NCBI RefSeq assembly: GCF_018873765.1
Contig: NC_057922.1
Span: 12,909,563-12,973,562 of the forward strand
From: Telopea speciosissima
Taxonomy: Eukaryota > Streptophyta > Magnoliopsida > Proteales > Proteaceae
Length of the DNA stretch: 64,000 nt
Direction: 5' to 3'
Shown here one piece after another: positions 12,260 to 24,469 of this stretch (position 1 is its first letter; each line of letters starts with the position of its first letter). Position numbers and translations under genes: made by a program. Below the pieces are notes generated by a model. The model searched no databases, was not told the origin of the DNA, and saw only the letters and a program-made list of their open reading frames with translations.

Positions 12260-12450
12260 AGCTCTGGCTTCCTCTCTCCCGTCCCGTTCTCCCTCTGCAT
12301 CTCCCTCCCCTCCCTTTACCACTCTCTCTCTCTCTACTCGCTCTCTCAGTGTCTTCCCCACTCTCATCCCTCCCTTGCTTCATCTCTCTCTGTCTCCCCC
12401 ACACCCCACCCCTATCCCCGCCTCCACCCTCCCCTCTGGCCAAGGACTAA
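12260..12450. repeat. C/T-rich low-complexity block
   Basis: Pyrimidine-rich on the plus strand (CTCTCTCTCTCT, CCCCTCCC words). The purine-rich block at 13040-13190 is its approximate reverse complement, so the two may be arms of an old inverted-repeat element. Confidence 0.45.
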
Positions 12451-12469
12451 GGACCAACTGACCATACTG

Positions 12470-12960
12470 TCTTACACTCAATCAATAGGGCCCTCAGGGC
12501 CGCTTCGTTTGCCACTCGAGAAAATAGAGAAAAAATTATATCCCTCAAACTAATATCAGCAACACAATATCTTGAACAATGGGTGCAACATCCAAAGGAG
12601 GTGGAGACACTTGACATTGAAGGAGACCAATTATTTCCCGCCAATCACATTCACAGAACATCTGGTAAAAGCTTTGCTCAGGGAATGAAGAATCTCAGAC
12701 CTAAGGGCCAAGGCCTCCAAAAATTAACCTGGCTTGTGGAATAGGTACAGAGCATGGAACCTTTGGTTCAGCTTTGTCATCTCTAATAATAAAGCCTCCT
12801 CCTCCTCCTCCACCTTTTGCAACATTACCTTGCGTAGTAGCATCAGAATTGAACTTAACAAGGCCTTGAGGAGAAGCACTCCAGTGTAAGACTAGTAGCC
12901 TCATACGAACTCATGAAAGGCTGATTGTGCTCTTTGGATTGCGTCTAGAGAGGACCATTG
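12470..12960 (-). pseudogene. LINE RNase H domain fragment
   Basis: On the minus strand the sequence encodes an RNase H start typical of plant LINEs: WSASPQGLVKFNSDA followed by GGGGGGGFIIRDD (about 12900-12780). Downstream pieces (12650-12470) are frameshifted. There is no start codon context and no reverse transcriptase, so it is a dead 5'-truncated copy. Confidence 0.65.
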
Positions 12961-13039
12961 TGACTTTTGAAATGCATAATCATTTCTAGCACACCATATG
13001 TCCCAGCACAGGAAACCCACAAAACTCATCGAGGTGGTA

Positions 13040-13190
13040 CAGCAGGTGACAGAGAGAGCAAGTGGGAGGGTCCAAACAGCGGGGGAGGGGAGAGGGGGAA
13101 CTGGAGAAGGAGGGAAGGTGGAGATGCAGAGGGAGGACAGGGAGGGGAGTGAGGAGGCCGGAGCCAGAGAGAAAGGAGGAAAAGGATTCG
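13040..13190. repeat. Purine-rich (GA) low-complexity block
   Basis: GGGAGGGG / GAGAAGGAGG sequence, roughly complementary to the block at 12260-12450. Open frames here are composition artefacts. Confidence 0.5.
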
Positions 13191-13199
13191 GTACAATGA

Positions 13200-15100
13200 T
13201 CCTTTAAAAGTGATTTTACAGGAAATACCCTCCACTTTAACTCAGCAAAAGTATTTGAAAGGATAAAAAAGTCATCGTGAACTAAATTGCTTCACTGGGC
13301 ATAGTGACGCCAAGAAGGACCCTATTCCAAATTTTGGTTTCACTGACATTTCAGCTACCTAAAAGTCCAGGATTTTGAATTTAGTCCCCTCAACTAAAAC
13401 AGAGAAATTTCACTGAACTTTACCAATAGAGGAACCACACCCATCATTTATCGATAGATTTACATGCATTAATTAGTTTCCATTTAAGAGAAAATACCAT
13501 GCATGTACCATATCAATTTCCAAATCCAAAATCTTTATAAGAATCACCCAGACCTCCTACCATTTCTTCAACTTAACTGTCTCTAAAAGGATCATAGTTT
13601 TCATCATATTTCTTGTTGTCAATGGCTAGCGCAGAGAGGGAAGTGCTATCCAATCCACAGTATCTGTAGGTGTTCACTTGTTACGAGTCAGTAAAAGACA
13701 AGGTTTTTTTCACCGCTACTTACACCGTCTGTATAATAACGGTTGGAACTTAAAGATGGAACACTGGCTCATAGGGAAACTATTCAATGTCAGGGGTACA
13801 CTTGGTAAGGAGCATTACTAACGATGGGAAAATATTCAATGTCAGAGGCACACTTGGCAAGGAGCGTTATTAATGATGATTTACACATTGGTTCTTTTTT
13901 TAAGTATTTGTCCTATTTACTTCGTTGACACAGACAAATACCTTGGCTGCAACCCTTCTCCAAACTCTTTTAAGGCATACAAAGCAGAAATGGTCAGGTC
14001 ACATATTTGCAGAGGATAACTACTTCATTTGTAGTTACAGAGCAGAAATTGTCAAGGAGGCATGAAGATCTATGGATGCATCCTAAACAGAATTGGAAGC
14101 TTAAATGAGGTATTTCTTTAGTTTGACAAGATAAGTAAATGTTTCCTCTTTTTGTCTGTAGTTTTTGTTTTAATGTGGGAACTAATTCAAAGAGAAGCAT
14201 CCAATATTAACAATGGATGTGGCTCTTCTGTTTCTTACAATCTGCAAAGTGTTCTCCTAGTTCTGCTATTCTATGCTTATGCCCGTCCATCTTTGGGCTT
14301 GTTAAGATTTCTTGATTGGCAATCCACTTTCTATGTTTTTTTTTATTTGGTGAATACTTTCTATGTTTTTTATCCTAAACATGCTCGTGCTCACAAATGC
14401 TTAACTGGTGGATAGACGTAGTATAGGTATTGCTAATAACCTTCCTGTCCTTTTCTGGAAAAGACTACTGGAAGAATGCATAATAATGTTGCCTTTTAAA
14501 ACCTGCGCATGGCAAGATATATCTAGGTCTATTTAGTAGTAGACCGCACATCCAGATCATTAGTAAAATTTTCGCCCAAAATGAGAATAGAAAGTGACTC
14601 AAAATTACAAAGTTTCCATTTCAACCAGATTACAGCTCCAGACGGTGGCAGTACCTGCTTAACTATCATCCAGCCTTTCAAAATTTTAGAAAGCCAAAAT
14701 CTCTATTTAAGTAAAATTATTGATTACTCATCATTGCACGTTCACTAAAGCCCGTTAAAAAATAAATATATCCTTTTCACTCGCAGAAATCTATGACCAA
14801 CACAACAATCTTAATTTCTGATTTTTATTACCTACTTTGTGAAAAAGGGTAATTCGGAATTTTCTTTGACAAAAGTTAACTAACCCTGAGAACTCCTGAA
14901 CGAGGGCAGCTACTGAGTCATTTTTCAACCTGAAAATTGGAAGTAAGAAACTGTCAAGTACCAAACAGCCCCTAACAATATAAAATTAAGGAACCTCAAC
15001 AACACTAGAGCCCAGGCCAGCTGGGTGAAGTTTCAAATCCAATCTACCTATTAGTGAAAGTAAAATTGAGCCTAGTTCAGTCATCATTCAGGATTCTTAC
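13200..15100. other. No recognisable gene
   Basis: AT-rich with short frames only. A single MITE end related to the element at 3744-4123 is visible near 13295-13325. I see no exon chain and no domain. Confidence 0.45.
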
Positions 15101-15109
15101 AGAGATTGT

Positions 15110-15765
15110 GTTTGTTTATAGGCTTATCATTCTCACTTAAAAATCCACGAGATGTCCCAGTATTGGGTAAAACTATCAAGATACCCTATACAGGAGCAGT
15201 TCTAGACTTGACCAGGAGCTGGTTCTGCTATAAATAGGAGGAAAACTTTGTAGTGAAGATCCATATGGCCCAATCCTTGAAGCTTCCAGAATTTTAGAGT
15301 CTCTAGTTATGTGTCTTTTCTTTTCTTTCGGTACTTGTCTTTTCATATTCCTAGGTGTATTAATGTAACTTTTTAAATTCCTAGACTAGGAGTTTAAGAG
15401 TTAAAGTCTCTAAGTCTTTAATACTTTATTGGTGTTAATTTTTAGGTGAGTTATTAGTCTGGGGAGTATAGTTGAATGCTAAGGATTAATTTGCCTTGGA
15501 GTTAGTTTCTAGGCATTTATTTAGTCTAGGGTTATATTTTCTTTAAATACCTATTGTAATCCAACATTTGTAGCAGCCTTGAAAATGAATTGAAGAAATC
15601 CCTCCCATATTTTCTTCCCCTTATCTTCTTTAACTTTCAACCTATCATCTTCTTCTTCTCATCTTGAATTTGACCCTTCATCTTCCACCTGACCCATCAT
15701 CTTTCCTCATCCTAGCGGCACCCCTTTGCTACCTCAAAACCAGAACCTGGTCTTTTTCAGATCTT
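15110..15765 (+). repeat. Possible LTR or LTR-leader fragment
   Basis: LTR-like organisation on the plus strand: CTATAAATAGG near 15230, then T-rich sequence with several TAGTCT / TTAGG words, TTTAAATACC near 15545, and a CT-rich leader. It stops abruptly where the decayed Copia element begins. No paired copy or target duplication was found. Confidence 0.3.
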
Positions 15766-18265
15766 AGCCTTCCAACCTGCGCCAGGGAATACCCAAGAAA
15801 AATGCATTTGAGGGCAATGGGGTCAAGTTTAGTCCGAGTAGACTTGTTAACATGGACATAACAAACACAACCAAACACCTTGGGGGAAGAGAGAAAGCAG
15901 AAACCTAAGGAAACAAGCTCTCCAAAGGGGATTTGGAACCCAAAAGCTTAGTAGGAATGTGATTGATTAAGAAGGCAGAAATAAAAAACACATCAGACCA
16001 AAAAGTGTTAGTGAAATGCATGCCAAATAGTAGACTCCTATTAACTTCCAACAAATGATGATTTTTTCTCTCAGCCACCCCATTATGTTGAGGCGTGTCA
16101 ATACAAGCAAGTTGAAGGATAATGCCACTATTGCTAAAAAAGTTTTGGAGTCACACCATACATGTATTCCACCCCTTTATCAGAACGAACAATTTTAATT
16201 TCAATATCAAGCTGAGTACAAATCATCAAATAGAAATTTTTGAAGGCATCATAGACATCACTCTTATGTTTCATCAAAAAAGTCATAGTGGACCGAGAAT
16301 AATCATCGACAAATGAAAAAAAAAATAACGATAACCAAATAAAGAAGTAGTTGGAGTGGGTCCCCAAACATCAGAATGCATAGAATGAAAAGGAGCAATA
16401 GATCTATTACCATGATAGGGGTAAGAAGAACGATAATGTTTAGCAAACATTCATGGTTCACACTTAAAAACATGGGAAGAAGAAACAAATGTGGCAACTG
16501 TATTTTCATAACAAAAGAAAGGGGCCTAAAAGTTGATGTCAAAGCATCACAGAATCCACAGTACTGTTGTCACTACGTCCACACACATAGGACTAAGTTG
16601 TGGGCAAAATAGGTGAGCGGGGTTCAAGAAGGTAGGGTCCTTTCTTCTCACGTCCGCTGCCAATAATCCACTTCGTTACTAAATCCTGAAAAAGACAATG
16701 AGAAGGAAAAGGTGACACAACAATTCAAGGATTTGGTTAAGTGGCTCACAAATAAGACGTTAGTGGCAAAATTAGGGACATGAAGAACAGATTCAAGAGA
16801 AATAGAAGATGTAACATGAATACTGCCAGAAATGGAGGAAAGGAAACCATCAACGATCCTAACCTTATCCCTACCAGAATAGACTGGATAGGAATCATAA
16901 CATTGGGGGGCATACCAGTCATAGGATAGGTGGCGCCAGAATCAACAACCCACGAAGGAGCAGTGGAAGGTGCAGATGTGAAGACATGCAAAGCTGAAGC
17001 CGAAGAATCTGATACTGTAGAAGTAGAAGAGCAGCTGGCCAGTTATGACATAACCATGCGAAATGCTATTCGCCTTCCCCGGTAAGAATTGTTATCTATT
17101 TGCAGGTTAGATGGATACCCCATAGAATCAATGTCAGCCATCACAGTATGTGCTCTAGCTCCCCCTCTCCTACCACTCGCATACTAGTGAGACCGCTACA
17201 CATACCAAGGGACAGCCATGAAGTACCCAATACCTCTCTCTAGTATTCCCAGGTTTCCACATTGATCACATCGGAGCCCATCTCTGTCATCCCCACAGGG
17301 GGGCTGTGGCCTCTGCCGCTGCCACGCCAATCCCTGTGGGTGCTAAAAGTAAGAGCAAACCGCTCAAGAGATTATACCCGTTCTATGGCCACTCTTCGGG
17401 TCTTCTCACTTTACAAGTAGCAACAGACTTTATCCAAGGAGGGAAGAGGAGACCAGCCAAAGATTTGTATCCGGATCGGTTCATAATCCGAGTTCAGGCC
17501 ACCAAGAAGGATTAGAACATGCTCCTTGTCAAGTGTTTAGTATACCTTAGCTTCATCCTCTGGATTGGATAGTTGGAGGTCCCTATAATGGTCATAATCC
17601 TCCCAAAGACCAACAATAGTATTATAATTCTCTGAAATGGTCCAATCACCTTGCCTAATGGTGATAATCTTCTGGAGGAATTGATAAACCTTGGCTAAGT
17701 CACCCACTCAGTCAAATGTCTTGGAAACAGTGTCCAAGATTTCTTTGGCAGTTTCCTTTCTTATAAACCTCCCTCCAATCTTAGGCTTCATAGAGAAAAT
17801 CAGCCAAGCCATAACAGCGGAGTTTTCTGTTTCCCATTATTGATAGGCGGGAGCACTTGTGTCAAGGGCTTGAATGGTGCCTATAATATACCCTAGCTTC
17901 CCCTTACTTGGCAAGGAAAGCTTCACAAAATGAGCCCAAACCAAGTAGTTGGTATTGTCTAACTTCACAATGAAAATCTGGGTGTTGGGATTCTCAAAGG
18001 CTGAGTAGGCTGGAAACTACTTGAAGCACTAGCCGAAGCTTTTGTAGGTCCACTAATCTCAAACATAATGAAGGAATGCACTTAAAGTTGTGGGAATGAT
18101 ATCTAATGATATCCAAACCAAGTGGGACACTCGACCTAAATACACCGTCCCAGTACCCAAAAAAAAATCCATCAAGAAGAAACAAGCACCAAACTTGAAG
18201 AAACTCTACTCAAACACACCCTTCAATAGGTAGCATCATCTCATGGCAACTCAAAGAATCCATAC

Positions 18266-18952
18266 TAATATACCATATAATAGCCGCCCAGTGATAATGT
18301 GACACGTGGCATCAGCGAAGATATCTAGTCGGGCCAACCGGGCAAATCATACCCGCGTGAGATCCATCTAAAAGGTCCAAAGATCCACTCAATGAGGCAA
18401 GAGGAAGTTGGCGCGCCTAATGGGCCAACTAGCCTACCTAAGGCAACTCTACATACTCAAGTACCTCCTTACCCACTAATCGTGGTTATTCAGCAAAGGC
18501 CTTGGCACATCATCGCCTACTAAGTATGGTTATCCAGCGAAGGAAACCACCCTCCACACCTCCATGGCATTAAGAAGCATTTAATGCTGCTTACCAAACA
18601 AGAACTCCCAGGCATGCGGGAGACCTTATCAGAGAGGGACTCTCCATATCTCCATAAAAAAGAACACTCCACCTCCTGACGACAAGAGGGCTCCACCATT
18701 GGTCAAATTAGGGCCATTATGATTACCACGTCAACAAAAGGGAACCAATCCTATAAAATGGAAGGTAACACCCCATGCAAGGGGAACGCACTCTTGAAAC
18801 TCTTATTGTTTCATATGTTTGCTAGAGAGACCTAACTTAGGCATCGGAGAGTCCCCCGCCGGTGTCCCACCGGCACTTATCTCCCTTGTCTATTTGCTAT
18901 TCTGTACAGGTCCCACCCTTGGAGGACCCACCGGAGGTTTCTCGACGCAACA
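18266..18952 (+). mobile_element. Solo LTR (probably Ty3-type) inside the Copia leader
   Basis: 687 bp bounded by a 5-bp direct repeat CATAC (18261-18265 and 18953-18957). It ends GCAACA and starts TAATATA, which fits a TG start altered to TA. A TATA-like CCTATAAAATGG near 18750 and the R-region word CTTAGGCATCGGAGAGTCCCC near 18840 support plus orientation. The last word recurs in the solo LTR at 33740-34244, so both belong to related families. Confidence 0.65.
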
Positions 18953-19444
18953 CATACAAACAGTTCACAACCATTATGCAACTGGAAACATCACACATTG
19001 CATTTCAAATGCAAGAAGCAGGGGAAAACGATACTAGTTGTACCTGGCAGTCACAAGGAAGTGAGTTGTGCTCTAACAACTCCTTTCTTCGGTGATGGAG
19101 ACAATGTAGCACATGAACCCTAAGATTGCAAAGGAGCCATACCCCAGCCCCAACAACTGCTGAAATGGAGAGAAAAGAAATTGAAAAATAGGCTGGTGGT
19201 AATCTTTGAAAGCTGCTAGCGGTGACCTTGGAGATGGTCGGTGTCGATTTGAGCTTCAAGAGAGCTCATACTTCCACGTGAGATCCTTTTGTAGTCTTCA
19301 TCCAAGACCTATCTCATGCTTTCTTCAATCGATTCACATAGTAGCCTCTTCCTTGGAACCCTTTGTGCCCTAGAATTCCAAAGAGTGGAGAAGAGGAATT
19401 TGCAATATGACTCTCAAACCAACCGTGGAGGTCTGATACCAAGT

Positions 19445-19713
19445 TGTAAATCAAAGATTGCAAGAGACCAGGGGAGAAGGAAGAAGATGTGAGAAGGAGG
19501 ACAGAAGGAGATGGCGGTATAAATTGTGGGAGAGAATGCTCTTCTCTCCCCTATATTGATTCACTTAGCTTTAACAAAGAGATATTACATCCTTACTCCT
19601 CATTCTAAGATTATATAGCCAAGAGAGGTAAAAGATAAAAAAGAAAGAAATAGATTACAACACATATAACAACATAATGAGCATATACTAAAGTACCCTT
19701 ATTAACTCTAACA
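19445..19713 (-). repeat. 5' LTR of the decayed Copia element
   Basis: 269 bp, beginning TGTTAGAG and ending TTTACA on the minus strand, with the initiator-Met-type primer-binding site three bases inside it. The second LTR was not found in the window. Confidence 0.7.
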
Positions 19714-20041
19714 GTAACAGCAACTTACAATTTAATCCTCAGATAATTAAGCTTTAGTAATGAAATCCTGATCTGTTTTGAAGAAGCAAACAGCAAGAGA
19801 ATCACCAGCCTAACCTGAGAAGAACTCGAAGAAAAGCCATGCACAAGCAACAAATTGATATGCCCTCAGACGATAACCAGAATATTATTAATCTTAATGA
19901 AAAACATTTGTTCCAGGCTTCCAGCAGAGGACCAACCATTTATTTATAAATTAGATGGACCCAGAAAATCCTATTCATTACCTGAATTTAAATCCCTAAG
20001 GAACTCTAATACTTAACTTGCTAAACACTAAACAAAGACTA

Positions 20042-20272
20042 TGTAGGTTGAACCATGGTTAGAGAGAGGGAAGAAAATAATAGAATTGCTTGTATTAATG
20101 AGAGAAAGGCCCCTCTATTTATAATAGAGGGGAAGTTACAAATAATAGAAACTAGGCGATGTGGGACTAAAACCCACATAGCCGACATAAGTTAATAACA
20201 CTTAATAACATAAAAATAACCCCAAAAGGACCAGAATACACCCACGGTATTCTGGTGTACATTATTCTAACA
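20042..20272 (-). repeat. 3' LTR of the 3.27-kb element
   Basis: 231 bp, TG...CA ends. It contains a self-complementary CCTCTATTTATAATAGAGG (TATA region) and differs from the other LTR at only about ten visible positions, so the insertion is fairly recent. Confidence 0.88.
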
Positions 20273-23080
20273 CTCCCCCTCACGCTGGATTATACAAATA
20301 TAAAAGAAGGAAGATCCAGCGTGGACTAAAGGAAAAAAAACTCTCTACTAAAGATAAACTCTCTCCATAACAATGCTAACACTCCCTCTCAAGTTGGCGC
20401 ATACAAGGTACTAATGCCCAACTTGAATAAAACGGGAAAAATAAGTTGTAGCAGAATCCAGCTTCAGAATGAATGCAGCTCCCAAATAGACCTTCAAACT
20501 TGGACAAACTTGATCAGCAAAAAAGGCGTCTCTCATCAATCTTTGTCCAATAATGAATCTCTGAGTAAAATCTTGAAGATAAGCAACTAGGGTAGCCGGC
20601 AAATGAGTCAAGCAGCAATAAAGAAGATTAAGCAGTGGAAAAAGCAACCAAACTGTAGGATCTCATATGGACAGGCAATAACCAAACATCTTTAAAACTT
20701 TAAGGCCAACCTCCCCCTTATGACAAACTTTAACCCAATAACAAAGTAGATACCTGTTAAAAAATTATTTATCCACCCGTGTCCCCCTTTGGATAGTCCA
20801 CCGTGTTACAGCTCCTGTATGATATACATATTGTTTCCTCCCTTTCCTATAAGGTCGGTCTTTTAGAGGAAGTGGTTTCTACAATACCCATTAGCAATGG
20901 TGAAACCTTTGACCATCTATGTTTTGCACCAAGTGCCCCTGCATGTTCTGCTCTCTGCAATGGCTGCAGGTATACTGTATATAATGCTCCCCTCACGTGT
21001 AGTGCACATGGCCATAAGAGAGATTAGGTTAGAGATAGGGCCACACATAACATTCCAGAATGGTGCAATGGCTGCCAAGTGTAATGGAAAAAAGAAGAAA
21101 TGGTAAAGAAGAGAATACCATTAACTTCCAAGGGTGTTATGGGTAATGCCAAAGGTATGTTTTGGGAGGTGGTGAAAGAAAAACAGCAGTGGGATAATGA
21201 AGTAGGATTAACTTGGGTAACATAGAAAGCTCCAACCATCTTCCCTCAATCAACCAAATACTTTGAATGGAAACCCCTGCAGGGGAGAAACTCCTAACTC
21301 CAATATTTAGATCTGAAAAATATACAGATTGATTCGAAGTAAGGAAATGCTCCAATTGTCAAGGCTTGATCAATCTTCAAACAGGGAGGAGCAATTGTGC
21401 AAAAGTTTCCATGGTAGAAACTCCCACATGCTAGACAGTACTAAGAAGATATCCGGACCGCAATGAATGGAAGTAGCCTCCACAAAACTGGATCAGATCT
21501 GAATCAGTAACAATGCTACTATTCAAGCTCCAAAGTATGCTGGATTTGAACTAGAGAAGCTTCACATAACTGAATAAGTTTGTAGGTGCAACCAAAAAAT
21601 CGTGGAACACACTGTGGTAATCCCAAATAGGCTGATCTCCAGGGTAGTAGATTCGAGTCTTCAATAACGAGAGAAATTCGATCTCCAATAAGAGGAAACA
21701 CAGTCACAATTATAGGGCAGCAGTAACACATCAACCAGTCATGCTTACAGAAGCCAATCAATAACACCAGCCAGGTAGGTAGTGAAGCTCATAATAACCA
21801 GCCAAATAAGATAAATAACCAGATAAATCCATAGGTAGTTGGAGCAGCTAGCCATATAAGAACAAGAAAAACAGCTTGATAATTGAAGAAACCAAGCCAA
21901 CAGAATGAACCAAAATTTTTTTACTAAAAACCTGATGTAAGATGCTAAATAATGGGCTGTATACTCCTCTGATGTTGATAAAACTCTCCTAAAAAATTAG
22001 CAACTATGGACTGCCCTACCCCTTAGATCGATTATAGCCAGGGTTTTGTAAAAAACCCTGAAAGTGAATATTGATTGTAGGGAAGGGGTCTTCAACAAAG
22101 GTAAGGCTGACATGTCAAAGGTGCTTGCTTATTGTAATACTTGCTAACCAAAAACTGCTGGAATGGATCTCCAGTTCGAATGACCAATCTCCTTGGTAAT
22201 TGAGATTTGATCTTCACATGGGAGAAATACCTAAAAATCGCAAATAATGAGGGCAGCAGCTATCTTGGGCAGTAGACCTTCTTCAAGCCATAAATAGTTG
22301 AAGTAGAATGTCCTTCGTGATGGTAGAAACACCAACAAAAAATTCCAAATAGCAGCAAACATCCCTAGCCCAAATCGATTTTTATCAGGGTTTTGGAAAA
22401 CCCTAAAAAGAAGAGATCGATTGGGGTAGGGGTCTTCAAAAAACTTGGATAGGTGCAATATTGAGGTCGATTGGTCCTTGAAGTGGGAGTAATCAGCCCT
22501 CCAAAAATTAGCAAAAACTGAAACCTGAAAGTCAGGGTTTTTGGTAGGTAACCAAATTAGCAGGTTAAGGAATTTTTGCTGTAGAAACAAATCCAGCCAT
22601 CAGAAAGGGTCCAAACTTAGGTCGAGTATGGCTTGTAGTACCCTGACAAGTTGAGATCGATTAGGGTAGGGGCTGGAAAGGTTAATGAAAGATGGAGAAA
22701 TAGAAAAAAGGAAAGGAGGTCAATGGAATAGGGTAGGAAGGTGCTGGAAAAGGCTGCATATGGTGCTCCAAAAGTGGAGGATCAGTCTTCTTTAGGTGAT
22801 AGGAATCTGATCTCCAAAGACAAAAGGGAAACTCCAAATCGCAGATTAGGGTCCAGCAGGATTTTAATGAAAAACGATAGAAGAGAAAGGGGGGCAGCAC
22901 TAAATCATCGATATTATGTCTACCTCATTAGTGCTGCCTCTGTTTTTGGGCTGAAAGGGAGAAGAACAAGAGTAGGAAAAAACGAGAAAAGGGAGAAGAG
23001 GAGGTGAGATCGATTGGAGGAAAAGAAGGGAGAAAATAGGGTTTTTCTCTCTAACCTAGATCAGACCAGCTCTGATACCA

Positions 23081-23312
23081 TGTTGGTTGAACCGTGGGTC
23101 AGAGAGAGGGAAGAAAATAATGGAATAGCTTGTATTAATGAGAGAAAGGCCCCTCTATTTATAATAGAGGGGAAGTTACAAATAATAGAAGCTAGGCGAT
23201 GTGGGACTAAAACCCACATAGCCGACATAAGTTAATAACACTTAATAACATAAAAATAATCCCAAAAGGACCAGAATACCCCCACGGTATTCTGGTGTAC
23301 ATTATTCTAACA
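23081..23312 (-). repeat. 5' LTR of the 3.27-kb element
   Basis: 232 bp. The primer-binding site lies directly on its inner side, which fixes the element's orientation as minus. Confidence 0.88.
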
Positions 23313-23431
23313 GACTACCACTAATAAGAGTCTAAAACTTAGAATAATTATCCTAATCCTACACTTGACACATGACCCTCATTTTTGGACTTATATATTG
23401 GCTCATCACAAATTAAAAACCCATAAATTAG

Positions 23432-24461
23432 TCATCCAAGGCCATAGATGATAGATCCCATCAAAGTCAGCAAAGCTTGGACCTGTGCTTCCTTTAAGAA
23501 ATGATTGGGAATGACAAAATCACTAGACTCAATTGAAGAAGCAACACTATTTTGAGGCTCTTTTTCAGTAGGTGCCTTCTCTTGAGACTCTATAGCTTCA
23601 AAATATTTCTTGCTCGGTTCTGCTGCTTCTTCCCAAGGTTAAAATCGGATTTCGGTGGGATTTCAAACACCCCCCTCCCCCGCCAAACCGAAATATTTTG
23701 GCATTTCGGAACCGAAATTTGGTCTATTTCGGTGAAAATTTTGAAACGGTCATTTTGGTGGCCAAAACCTGGAATTTGCCCTGAAACTCAGGTAATGCCT
23801 ATTTAATCATATTTACACATTGGAATCATTAGATTTGGACAAAACACCCAAAATGATAGTTTGGCTCTGGCCCCTATGACATATGATGGCCATGTCATCC
23901 TCTGCCTGAAAACCTCTCAAAGTCCATCACAGCAGCTCTATAGATGACAAATTTGAAATTTGGGAAAATTTGGCCAAATGCTGCCTTAAATCCACCCAAA
24001 TGTTAAAGTGGATGTTGCACAATTGACCATGAAGCCTTGATTCAATAGCAAAATGAAGAATTTTGTCAAAAAAATTGCGCAGTTCTAGAGCTCTCAAGTT
24101 AAAGGGGGCGAAACCGTCAAAATCTTGTATACAAGGGACCATGTTCGCAATTTTGTTGAAATGAGTTGAAATGATCGAAAAACTTTTCCGAAAAGAGTCG
24201 AAAATTCGCAGAAATCTGGACTTCCCCATGTTTCACATAGGATTCATTACAATTCATGTTGAAACTGAATTATCCACTGCAATTTTGACATTTCCATCGA
24301 AAATTTTCGAATCATGCTCCTTCCTTGTTTGTTTCAACTTTGACTTCTTCTTCTTCAGCCTTGTTTTCCTTGTCATCTTCAACTGATTCCTTTTTCTTTT
24401 CTTCTTCATTCTCAGTAGACTGTTGGAGAGTGCCATCACTCGTATCATATGAATACTTTCG
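23432..24461 (-). pseudogene. Acidic unknown coding segment interrupted by a transposon
   Basis: On the minus strand an open frame starts near 24461 after a possible AG acceptor. It runs through an acidic, lysine-rich stretch (SDGTLQQSTENEEEKKKES, then EDDKENKAEEEEVKVET). A 683-bp element (24315-23633) interrupts it. The frame continues with AAEPSKKYFEAIESQEKAP, then SSDFVIPNHFLKEAQVQALL and LMGSIIYGLG, ending at a TGA (23434-23432). If the insertion and one copy of its target duplication are ignored, the frame is continuous for about 110 codons. I do not recognise the family. It could be the last exon of a host gene, or a pseudogene, because no upstream exons are evident. Confidence 0.5.
23633..24315. 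mobile_element. hAT-like non-autonomous element in a coding segment
   Basis: 683 bp, flanked by an 8-bp direct repeat with one mismatch (GCTTCTTC at 23625-23632, GCTCCTTC at 24316-24323). It starts CCAAGGTTAAAATCGG, similar to the hAT terminus CAAGGTTCGAGAACTC at 27626. Both subterminal regions carry repeated TTTCGG / CGAAA words, as hAT elements often do. The right terminus does not match the left well and may have been trimmed. No transposase is encoded. Confidence 0.6.
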
Positions 24462-24469
24462 CTTTCATC

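Larger units (their letters stand above)
15770..19713 (-). mobile_element. Decayed Ty1/Copia retrotransposon (minus strand), 3' half missing
   Basis: Read on the minus strand the order is LTR (19713-19445), primer-binding site (19441-19432, TGGTATCAGA), leader, gag (about 18065-17500, with NTNYLVWAHFVKLSLPSKGK), and the protease motif SWVVDSGATYPMTG (about 16950). The integrase core follows (16320-16150, VDDYSRSTMTFLMKHKSDV and IVRSDKGVEY), then FGCVCYVHV with CIFLGYS (15860-15785). The gag-protease-integrase order identifies Copia. Reverse transcriptase, RNase H and the second LTR are absent; the element stops at about 15770. Gag and pol carry stops and frameshifts. A solo LTR of another family (18266-18952) has landed in the leader. 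Confidence 0.85.
20042..23312 (-). mobile_element. Non-autonomous LTR retrotransposon (LARD-like), 3.27 kb
   Basis: Two near-identical LTRs (20042-20272 and 23081-23312) lie in the same orientation, flanked by a perfect 5-bp duplication GACTA (20037-20041 and 23313-23317). On the minus strand the primer-binding site TGGTATCAGAGC (23080-23069) abuts the right LTR and the polypurine tract (AGCGTGAGGGGGAG) abuts the left LTR. The element is therefore complete and minus-oriented. The 2.8-kb interior has no gag, protease, integrase or reverse transcriptase that I can recognise; its longest frame (22590-22231, 119 codons) matches no family known to me. Mobility would need proteins from an autonomous, probably Copia-type, relative. 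Confidence 0.88.

Noticed and set aside
12140..12553. 137-codon plus-strand frame rich in Ser, Leu and Pro
   Set aside because: It begins inside the SINE and continues through a CT-rich repeat; not a plausible gene.
22231..22590. 119-codon minus-strand frame as a possible gag gene
   Set aside because: No zinc knuckle, no capsid-like motif, and the frame ends without connection to any pol; kept only as part of the non-autonomous LTR element.
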